NCBI RefSeq assembly: GCF_019059575.1
Contig: NW_024881626.1
Location: 620,001 to 684,000, forward strand
Length of the DNA: 64,000 nucleotides
Direction: 5' to 3'
Source of the DNA: Amphibalanus amphitrite
Lineage: Eukaryota; Arthropoda; Thecostraca; Balanomorpha; Balanidae
Shown here: positions 55,577 through 64,000 of the stretch, piece by piece
Layout: each line of letters opens with the position of its first letter
Numbering within the stretch: position 1 is the first letter of the stretch
Notes under the pieces: generated by a model
Told to the model about the DNA's origin: nothing
The model's input: only the letters and a program-made list of their open reading frames with translations
The model's database searches: none
Program-made: the position numbers and the translations under genes

Positions 55577-58500
55577 ATGAAGCTGGTGAGTAGCACTCGT
55601 ATGAAATGGAGAGCATTGATATAGTTTAGCTTTTTATCAATCGGTCTGTGATTAGACTTTTGGATGCGAACGTGAAAAACATTTTCGTTGCACGTTTCCA
55701 GGATATGACCAAATAAGTACAATCCAAATAATTATAAGATAAGACAGGCCTCATTTCTTAATTTCATTGAACAGAAATTCAGCATCGCTGTCAGCAACGG
55801 TCTGCAGCTCAAAATATAGTTGTTAATTTCGATCAGGAGTAGCAAGACAGAAGAAGGACAGCAAGTACTTGTACTAGGCAAAGAAGTAACAAACCATATT
55901 TTCATTGCAGTTCATCGTCGCTGCTCTGGCCCTGGTGGCCGTCGCCGACCGGCCCCAGCCTTCCTACAGGCCCCGTCCCACCTACGCTGCCCCGACCTAC
56001 GCTGCCCCGACCTACGCCCCGGCCCCGACCTACAAGCCCCAGCCCAAGTACGCTCCTGCCCCGTCCTACGGCCACTCGAGCTACAAGCCGATCGCTATCC
56101 TGGAGCAGGAGGACGTCCACCCCGGAGATGGCACCTACAGCTCCAAGTTCTCCACCGAGAACGGCATCTACAGGTCAGTTAATTAATATCCCACTTTTTA
56201 GTAACATCAGCTATAGTTAGTTTGCAAACTCCCTAGGGTTGTTGCAAACTACCTAGGTAAAATGCGAAAACGACGAAACAACAGCCATATACGAGTACAT
56301 ATGTAGATAAGACGCGATGAATTGGTTTAGAGCTCAGAATGAAGCTTGACAGCAATGGTGCATAGTGAGACGATGTGGTGTTTTGATGACGCTCTTTCGC
56401 AGCTTACTATTTATTTTTGTCTTGCTCGCAAATATCACCTTACAGATTAATGTCTGCTTTCTTTTCTTGTAGTCGACAACAACATGCTACTTTGCCATCC
56501 ACCTCCTATCCATTGGACGTCAGCGACCTCTCCTCCACCGGTCTGGCGTCCATCAGAAAGCGGATGACGTCGCCATGTTCGGCGTCTTCCACGACTCGAG
56601 AGTTAACTATTGCCGCTCAGCGCTTCCTCCCACTCCCGGAACCTCTGATCGAACAGTTCGTGAGACAGTGAGACATCCCCACAGAACCACAGAGCAACCA
56701 TAAAACAGAAATTGCGATCACTATGCTGCCTCTTCACACTCCGCTCAGCACTGATGCACTGAGCCAGCACTGAGCACCGTCCACCAGCCGTGACCCAACA
56801 GCGCCCTTCATCCGTATCCCGCAGGCACACACTGACCTGACCTGTCAAGCTCGGGGCAGTCGACTGCTGGCTACCAGGATCGGGTGGAAGCGGGGCGTTG
56901 GGTTGACTAAGATGACATCCTGATTTCTAACCCGCGCCCCGTAGGGGGGGGGGGGCGAAACGGCCCCCCTGTCCTTTTCCGTCAATATCTTCTAAACGGC
57001 TGCAGCTATCGCCATCAAACTTTCAGGACTTCTCCGGGCATCAATTTTACACATTGTGACCAAAAGTTTCCAGAGGCTATGATAGGTTGGCCATAAATGA
57101 CGTCAGAATAACTTAATGTTCTGCCTTTTTCGACCGAAAAAAAGTGTTTCGCGAGAAGAGCTGTCAGACCTACAGCTTTGAAGATATAGAAAAATTATCA
57201 AACATAAAAGGTGTGAAATCAACAGGGCTAAAAATTTACAATCTCGGATTTTTAAAATTTTTGATTTTTGACCCCCAAAAATGAAAAATGAATTTGGATA
57301 TATTACCCAAAAAATCAAAAAAGTTTTTTAAGTTTCGAAAAAACGGAAAATATATGATAGTACCTACCAGTCAACCCAACGCCCCGCTTCCACCCAATCC
57401 TGGTAGCCAGCAGTTGACTGCCCTGAGCTTGACAGGTCAGGTCAGTGTGTGCCTGCGGGATTAGAGATGTCAATCGGATACCAAGTTCTTGGTATACCGA
57501 TACCAAACCGATACCAACTTGGCTTTTGGTATTTGAATCGTAATGTGTTTGGTATTTCGTTGGTATCATGAACCCTCACTAATGTATAAGAGGCTAAGAA
57601 ATCGGTAAAAAAAAGTTGGTATTTCCCTCATTTTCCGAAGTCGGTTTGGTTTCGGTATTTCTTCGTGGTTTTGTTGGTATTTGGTTTGGTATCGATATTC
57701 TGATTTTCCGAAATTGACATCACTATGCGGGATATGGATGAAAGGCGCTGTTGGGTCACGGCTGGTGGACGGTGCACAGTGCTGGCGGGTCATCAGTGCT
57801 GAGCGGAGTGTGGAGAGGCAGCATAGTGATCGCAGTTTCTGTTTTATGGCTGCTCTGTGGTTCTGTGGGGATGTCTCACTGTCTCACGAACTGTTCGATC
57901 AGAAGCTCCGGGAGTGGGAGGAAGCGCTGAGCGGCAATAACTCTCGAGTCGTGGAAGACGCCGAACATGGCGACGTCATCCGCTTTCTGATGGAAGCCAG
58001 ACCGGTGGAGGAGAGGTCGCTGACGTCCAAGGAAAGGAGGTGGATGGCAAAGTAGCATGTTGTTGTCGACTACAAGAAAAGAAAGCAGACATTAATCTGT
58101 AAGGTGATATTTGCGAGCAAGACAAAAATAAATAGTAAGCTGCGAAAGAGCGTCATCAAAACACCACATCGTCTCATTATGCACCATTGCTGTCAAGCAA
58201 TTCATTCTGAGCTCTAAACCAATTCATCGCGTCTTATTTACATATGTACTCGTATATGGCTGTTGTTTCGTCGTTTTCGCATTTTACCTAGGTAGTTTGC
58301 AACAACCCTAGGGAGTTTGCAAACTAACTAGGGACTTTGCAAACTACCTAGGGAGTTTGCAAACTACCTGTTCGACCAGGTACTTTGCAAACTACCTAGG
58401 GAGTTTGCAAACTACCTGATTGTTCAGTTAGTTTGCAAACTCCCTAGATAGTTTGCAAACTAACTGATTTCTCATACTCCCTGTAACATATATACAATAC

Positions 58501-58810
58501 AATAATACGTTATTTATTTTTCAGGTCTGAGACTGGCGTGCCGGTGCCCGGCTACGGCAAGAACGCCTACGGCGAGGCGGAGGACCTCTACCGCCAGGAG
58601 GGCTCCTGGAGCTACACCAACGGCTACGGCGAGGAGGTCAAGGTCGCCTTTGTCGCCGACGAGAACGGCTACCAGCCGTCCAGCGACATCCTGCCCACCC
58701 CGGTGCCCACCGAGTACCCGACCCCCGAGGTGGACCCCGCCTACGTCGAGCCCCAGCCCAGCTACGGCAAGCCCGCCTACCAGCCGGCTTACAAGCCCGC
58801 CTACAACTAA
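55577..58810 (+). CDS. CPR-6: cuticle protein with Rebers-Riddiford chitin-binding domain
   Basis: Exons 55577-55585, 55911-56173 and 58525-58810 give 185 residues. Signal peptide and exon 2 have the same protein sequence as CPR-4. Exon 3 differs from it at two residues (GYGKNAYGEAED against GYGKSAYGESED). The chitin-binding domain has NGYGEEVKVAFVADENGYQP, and the tail is SYGKPAYQPAYKPAYN. Intron 2 is 2351 bp, against 360 bp in CPR-4. Its first 40 and last 45 bases are conserved, but the middle has been replaced by a foldback element with 690-bp arms and a short-repeat block that stops about 40 bp before the acceptor. Splice sites and frame are intact, so the gene is probably expressed if the intron is still removed efficiently. 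Confidence 0.93.
56215..58329. mobile_element. Foldback element with 690-bp inverted arms in CPR-6 intron 2
   Basis: The left arm 56215-56908 and the right arm 57369-58329 are near-perfect reverse complements, once a 264-bp hAT MITE and its 8-bp duplication are taken out of the right arm. The loop (56909-57368) holds a poly-G/poly-C hairpin and TTAA-element-like sequence. Each arm carries an open frame containing LWFCGDVSLSHELFDQ and EHGDVIRFLMEARPVEERSL. I do not recognise this protein; it may be a captured gene piece. Superfamily unknown. Confidence 0.85.
57462..57725. mobile_element. hAT-type MITE, 264 bp, inside one foldback arm
   Basis: The ends TAGAGATGTCAAT and, inverted, TAGTGATGTCAAT are flanked by TGCGGGAT on both sides (57454-57461, 57726-57733). 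The other arm has this site unoccupied. The interior has TTGGTAT/ATACCAA words, as in the MITE at 52940. Confidence 0.9.
58290..58480. repeat. Palindromic short repeats AGTTTGCAAACT
   Basis: About eight copies of the self-complementary AGTTTGCAAACT, mostly alternating with ACTACCTAGG/CCCTAGGG words, lie between the foldback arm and the CPR-6 acceptor. Single copies also occur at the outer tip of the left arm (56217). Confidence 0.85.
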
Positions 58811-59371
58811 GTGATCTATGCTGAATGGTGTTCGCTGACCTTAATCTTATTTATTATGTCGATGTTGGCTATTTATGAATCATATAACTCATCATCGTGT
58901 TTTATTTCTCATGCAAAATACATTGTTTCATAATGATGCAAACATTTTGTATTCATCTGGGTGTTTATTCTAATAGGGACCTTTTGAAAAATAGACAATG
59001 GACATAGGAAACGGGTCATACGGGTGAATAATTCAGACAACATTCCATATGAACAATTACTGAGTCACTTTCAACTTGGTCCCGTCTTTGGGCTGTGAGC
59101 GCCCACCGGGAAACATGTTTCCGTGTGCGACAGTTGAGGTGCTACTATCTACACGTACACAGCGCAGAAACCGCTTTTGCATCAGAGCGAAGGACCGTTC
59201 ACAGCTCAAAGCCGACGACCACTATCACGGACCAGCTACATGGAACCAGCTCTTCAAACCAGGCACTGTCGCGGACCAGCTCAATGAAAACTTAGCTGGG
59301 GTGACACTGACCGCATGTGCACGAGCATTCGCCACTTCTCGTGGACCCAAGAACGGATGGGATGATTGTTA

Positions 59372-60031
59372 CGGAGCGAGCGAAGCGAGCGTAGTCTTTC
59401 CTTAGATTAACGGAAATTTCTGAGTATGAGCGGCCGGCCGGCCGGCCGTGGTCACGCTTTTGCGAGGCTTATATCTCAGCAACCACTTGACCGATTTACA
59501 CGCGGTAATTTTTGTAGGGTAGCTTCATTCCTTCTACCAAGTATTGGACTATTCCTGATGCATGTGGGTGACCCCTTATGCACGTGCCACGTGCAAAACG
59601 AAGAGGTGTCCGTTTTGTAATTGTTGCAATATCTCGGTAACTACTTGGCCGATTGCGCTGAAAGTTGGCATGTAGGTTAAGGTAGGCACCCACTAGGCAC
59701 TGCATATCCATATGCCAGAGTTGGGGTGCTGCTGTACGTGCGCACGTGCAGGGGCCGTTTCCAGATCTCGAGAACGGCTCGACCGATTGCGCTCAAATTT
59801 GGTACACAGTTAGGGACCGGTTAGTAGGGTGCCGTGCACAAGTCAGTTGGGACCCATTTTGCACGTGCGCACGTGCAGGGTGCCGCTTCCAGATCTCGAG
59901 AACGGCTGGGCCGATTGTGCCCAAATTTGGCACGTCGCTAGAGATCGGTTAGTAGGGTGCCGTGCACAAGTCAGTTGGAGGTACCCCCTCGCAATTTCGC
60001 ACGTGCAAGGCCCACCCTCTCGCTCGCTCCG
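59372..60031 (+). repeat. R1 repeat, uninterrupted copy
   Basis: It is complete, from CGGAGCGAGCGAAGCGAGCG to CTCGCTCGCTCCG, with TTA on both sides. It serves as the unoccupied comparison for the Harbinger insertion site. The flank to about 60260 matches 47868-48125. Confidence 0.85.
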
Positions 60032-60368
60032 TTAGTCGCCGCAAAAGGCGTTATACTGGTGTTTAAGTTGGTAAGCTGTTAGAAACCGGTTAGATCGGTG
60101 GCTCCCACATTTCGCACGGTCTCAACTATCACGTGCGCAATTACACTGAGGAAGACTTGCTTACGTTCCTTACAGGTCTAATGTTTCAGGTCCACTTATG
60201 AGGAGTTCAACAAATTGCTGTGACCCCAGGCTACAGGCATAAAATTGAGATATGGGTATATATTTCACATACTAACACTAGAATGATGCACAAACGGTCA
60301 AGTTTTGTAATGGCCTCGTATGACTTTGGATGAACTTGACAAAAGGCAGGTCATTTATAGTGTCTTAA

Positions 60369-62414
60369 CCCTCGCTCGCACATGGGGGGGGGGGTGGGGT
60401 GGGGGTGGTTGCCATCCTCCCCAGGTAGTTTTTCTGCTATGCACTCAATATTTTTAAAGCTAGAAGCCTGATATTTCGTATAGCTGCTCTTCTATCCTTT
60501 CTTGATGTCCACTGAAAATTTCAAGTTGCTGTGGTGTTTGGTTTTGGAGATATGACCTTGGTTTTTAAGGTCATGTCAAGACCCAAATGACCAATTCTCA
60601 ACATCTTGCGTTGGCTTGTGAGCTTTTGACACCTCGATTTCGGCCTTTTTTGCCAGTCTAACCTCCCACCTATCATGGAACATGTTGTTCGACGATGTAC
60701 AGATGTCAAGGTCAGGGTCAAGGTCAACCTAGGTCATCTAAAATAATTGCGTTTTAGGCAAGTTGAATTGACTTTTCGTGAAGTTTTTTGGCTTCATTTT
60801 TGGTACAAGCTTCTCAGCTCATGATTTCATGTAATATGGACACATAAACAGCCGGTGCACATATGGGTTAAGGGTATGAGTTAAAATAATACTTTTAGTT
60901 TTAAGTTTTATTTGCAGTTAGAAACAAGACTTTTTGTATTTTGAAGTGATTCTGAATATCTAATCTTTTTTTACATTTTCGCTGAACCAAAATTACAATT
61001 ACACATACAGCACAAACTCAAGTATTGTGTGCACCTCCGCTCAGGGATGTGGGTCACCACAGGTACTTCCCCACCTAGAACGGAGTTACGTAGTGTGCTG
61101 ACATTGTGCCAATCAACGTAACACGTCACAGATAACACAATCTGAAAAAAATCACAACTACAGCATCGTTTTTCTGGGTTCCACCTCAGCTAAATATAGT
61201 CGCTGGATCCACTCTGAAACGAACCCTTCTTCCACTTCTGGTACGTGGTGACTCTGCTTCCGGCACGACCTCTGGAGGGACCGATTCTGCTGGACCGGGC
61301 TCAGCGGCACTGCTCGGCTGTGGCTGCTCCTGCTCCCTGTCCACCAGCCGCCGGGTGTCGTCATGTCGCGGGAAGTAGGCGGGCTTCAGTCGGTCCACTG
61401 ACACAGTGTCTATCACCCCAGACGGTAGTTCTATGCGAAAAGTCTGAGAGCCGCTGAGCTATACAGACCGATCACGGCTTGTTTCAGGTCATCGAATGAC
61501 GTTTTGGAGAGTACGTCTGGGTCGAGGCGGCTGACCGTATCAGGAGGAAGGGCCGCCAGAACATGGTAGAACTTGGACTGAGTGCTTGTGATGCGAGCCA
61601 GGTGAAATTGTGCATTCATTATGGCGAACCAACCTTCAACGGCTGTGTCCATGAACGCCGGCGGCTTTACGTTAGAAAGCATCACGGAACCTGCAACCTG
61701 TTCCGGTTCTCCTTCCATTGTTGCTGTTGTGGGAATACCTATTCACTATGAACTAGGAATAGTATTAGGCAATGTAGCAATGTAAAAATCACGTCGGGGT
61801 CACCAGTTTATGGGTTAAGGGTATGAGTTAAAATAATACTTTTAGTTTTAAGTTTTATTTGCAGTTAGAAACAAGACTTTTTGTATTTTGAAGTGATTCT
61901 GAATATCTAATCTTTTTTTACATTTTCGCTGAACCAAAATTACAATTACACATACAGCACAAACTCAAGTATTGTGTGCACCTCCGCTCAGGGATGTGGG
62001 TCACCACACACATGAGTATACACACAGACACACACAAACATACAAACACATATCATTGACCTTGACCTAACTTGACCTGAGATGACCTCAGCAGCAAAAA
62101 CCTGGTCGGGTAGTGTGACAAAGAGGTTCTAGCTGGCTTGGCACCAGAAAACGGCATCGTCATCGGTATATGCTAAGCAGCGCACTTGATATCCAACGGT
62201 GACCCAAAACAGCAACATTTTTTAGTTTGACCTGACCTGGAAGGTCAATGACTGCCCTGAAAAGGTAAAACTGGGTATTATTGGATTCGTCTCTTCCCAA
62301 AGAATCATTTTGGTCTTTACCGCGAAGCTCTATCTCCAACAGGAACGAAATGGCGCGGGGGGTGGCACCCCCATGTGCGTTCTAGGATGGGAGAATGGCA
62401 TGTGCGGGCGAGGG
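60369..62414. mobile_element. TTAA-type element H, split by an LTR element
   Basis: The ends CCCTCGCTCGCACATG and, inverted, CCCTCGCCCGCACATG are flanked by TTAA (60365-60368, 62415-62418). A G-run lies inside the left end. AGGTCA words occur at 60570-60740 and 62060-62250. The LTR element 60863-62008 is inserted in it. Confidence 0.78.
60863..62008 (-). mobile_element. Ty3/gypsy-like LTR retrotransposon, short broken copy
   Basis: Two direct repeats of 199 bp (60863-61061 and 61810-62008), the same by eye, start TGTGGTGACCC on the minus strand and are flanked by the 5-bp duplication CACAT. Between them are minus-strand remains of gag (61431-61718) and of the end of pol (61186-61416). The matching LTRs point to a recent insertion. 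The copy is broken: most of the coding region is absent, so it could only have moved with help from a full-length relative. Confidence 0.85.
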
Positions 62415-62441
62415 TTAACCCTTAACGGACTTAACCCTTAA

Positions 62442-63641
62442 CCCTCACGGACCCGGGGGGAGGGCGTTTTTCGCCCCCCACTGGCGAATATTTGCGATAG
62501 CTCCCGAACGCTTAAGGATGGAAAGCCTTTTTTCCCATCACTTTGACATCTTCTGAAGTAAAAAAAAATTGAGCCTAGCCCCCTTGATGACGTCACAGGG
62601 TCAATTTTTCTAGACCCCTGCACGGCGAACTTCGGCGTCACAGACGCGAACTTCAAATAGCTGCGAAAAATACAGTTTGGAGATAAGGACAACTTACGAG
62701 CACGGTTGTGTAGCGTTTGACCTAGAAAAAATAGACACAAAAATATTTTTGGTGACCTGAGGTCAGAGGTCAGGTCAACGACCCCCGAAATGTGGTTTTA
62801 GTTTTTCGCAAATAACTTCGATAAAAAAGGCCATAGAGCTACGGCAGTGGTAGGTAGGTACCATCGCATTCGCCTTGTCGAGACGCGTCGAATGATAAAT
62901 ATTTTGTTTGGAAAAGGTCAAGTTTTATGTTGACCTCATGTGACCTCGAATGACCTTTGGTTGACCGTGATATATGAAAGGTCGTTTCTGATGGATTCGT
63001 ACCCGCTGATCTCGAATCTGGCATCTATTTTCCTCAAATCCTTCATTTAGAGCCTCCGGATGACAAAATTGTCTTATTTATTATTACTAACTTGAACCAG
63101 TGAAATAGCCTCTAGCATGAGAAGCAAGGATACTCTTCTGTGACCTTGACATTTGAGCAGCCTTGTATCGTAAGAGTAACCACAAATAGGGACCTGATAA
63201 GCCTCAAAACATTTCAAAACATCTTAAAAGCTAGCACGCAAGATGTGCGAAAAAGTGCAAAGCTTGAGGACAGTGAGGTCAATTTTGAGCATGACCTTGA
63301 CCTTGACCATTGATTTTGAACACATTTTTGGAATCTTTAGATACTCTTCTTTCGTTTGACACCCAATTTTGCCGGTTTTATGCATCCTGCCGTCCCCTAA
63401 AACGCTTACTTTGAGATCACTACACATGTGCTGGTTTTTGCCTCTGGCCTTGACCTCTGACTTTGAAAATTGATCTGAGGTCAAAATTTTAGGTGCTTTA
63501 GAATCGTCTCGTAAAGACCTATCGTTTGGTATCGCTTTCTTTTCCGCAGCTACCTTATTTACGGAGTTAGACGGGGGGGGGGACGAAAAAAAACCACCCC
63601 CGGGCTGCGGTGGCCGGGATTGCCCCCCGGGCCCGGCCGGG
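62442..63641. mobile_element. Probable TTAA-type element I
   Basis: TTAA then CCCTCACGGACCCGGGGGG at the left, and a poly-G/poly-C hairpin plus CCCGGCCGGG then TTAA (63642-63645) at the right. The end similarity is limited. The interior has AGGTCA words (62750-62990, 63270-63320, 63470). Confidence 0.5.
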
Positions 63642-63645
63642 TTAA

Positions 63646-64000
63646 AACTGGCTCAAAAAGTATCTGACCTCATGTTGTTGTCTGTTTCTAGAATACCATC
63701 AGACACAGGAGTGTGGTACATGGCGTGGAACTGCAATGTCAGCGACCAGCTCCACTCAGTCACCGTTCAACCCTGCATTATTGTAGGTACCTGCGCACTG
63801 CTCGTTCGTCGCTTTTCTTTTGGCCACTACGAAGGACGGAAAGATTGAGCAAAGGTGTTGCATCAAATTTCTTCAGGAACTTGTGGACACTCAGTCAGGC
63901 ACCAAAAGCGATAATTAGCAAGTATTCAGTGATGAAACAGGCGGTTCACGAGTGGACTTCCAACTTTCCGACAAAGTCGACAACACGCCACTCCTTCACG
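63646..64000. other. Unassigned sequence at the window end
   Basis: No gene or repeat boundary could be supported. Confidence 0.3.

Larger units (their letters stand above)
55367..59368 (+). repeat. Duplicated segment, copy B (CPR-6 with flanks)
   Basis: This is the counterpart of 26283-28290. It is larger only because intron 2 has received the foldback element. The match ends where an R1 repeat starts (59369). Confidence 0.93.

Overview
The window looks like an arthropod genome, most likely crustacean (I suspect a barnacle-like animal, but that is only a guess). The reasons are six spliced cuticle-protein genes with the Rebers-Riddiford chitin-binding domain, short signal-peptide exons, GT-AG introns, tRNA-derived SINEs, non-LTR retrotransposon tails and a very high load of DNA transposons.

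Host genes: (1) Two exons of a type I diacylglycerol kinase catalytic domain lie on the minus strand at 4691-6456. The rest of that gene was not found. (2) Six plus-strand cuticle-protein genes (CPR-1 to CPR-6, my labels) lie at 13499-14281, 16817-17735, 23940-25223, 26488-27730, 53645-54563 and 55577-58810. All share one architecture: a three-codon first exon, a phase-0 intron in the signal peptide, a second exon carrying the signal peptide and an APTY-type repeat, a phase-2 intron inside the chitin-binding domain, and a third exon with the domain core and a PAY/VEPQ tail. A TATA-like box sits 62-63 bp before each ATG. CPR-3/CPR-4 and CPR-5/CPR-6 are a duplicated two-gene block, and CPR-4 and CPR-6 are almost identical.

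The block copies are separated by the most striking object in the window: a PIF/Harbinger transposon of about 16.8 kb (29763-46575) with perfect 23-bp terminal inverted repeats and a TTA target duplication. It carries an open DDE transposase (plus strand) and an open four-exon MADF DNA-binding protein (minus strand). It has been invaded repeatedly by at least three hAT elements with 8-bp target duplications, two Tc1/mariner-type MITEs and several TTAA-flanked elements. Every insertion lies in an intron or in terminal non-coding sequence, so both genes remain readable.

Other repeats: a family of TTAA-flanked (piggyBac-like) elements whose ends carry poly-G/poly-C hairpins and whose interiors are full of AGGTCA half-sites; a roughly 660-bp CACGTG-containing repeat (R1) flanked by TTA/TAA; a decayed Tc1/mariner copy just upstream of CPR-1; a 2.1-kb foldback element in CPR-6 intron 2; a 178-bp satellite; minisatellites inside two hAT elements; two LINE 3' ends; a tRNA-derived SINE family; and one young but broken Ty3/gypsy-like LTR element. 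All coordinates and similarities were read by eye and no alignment was run.
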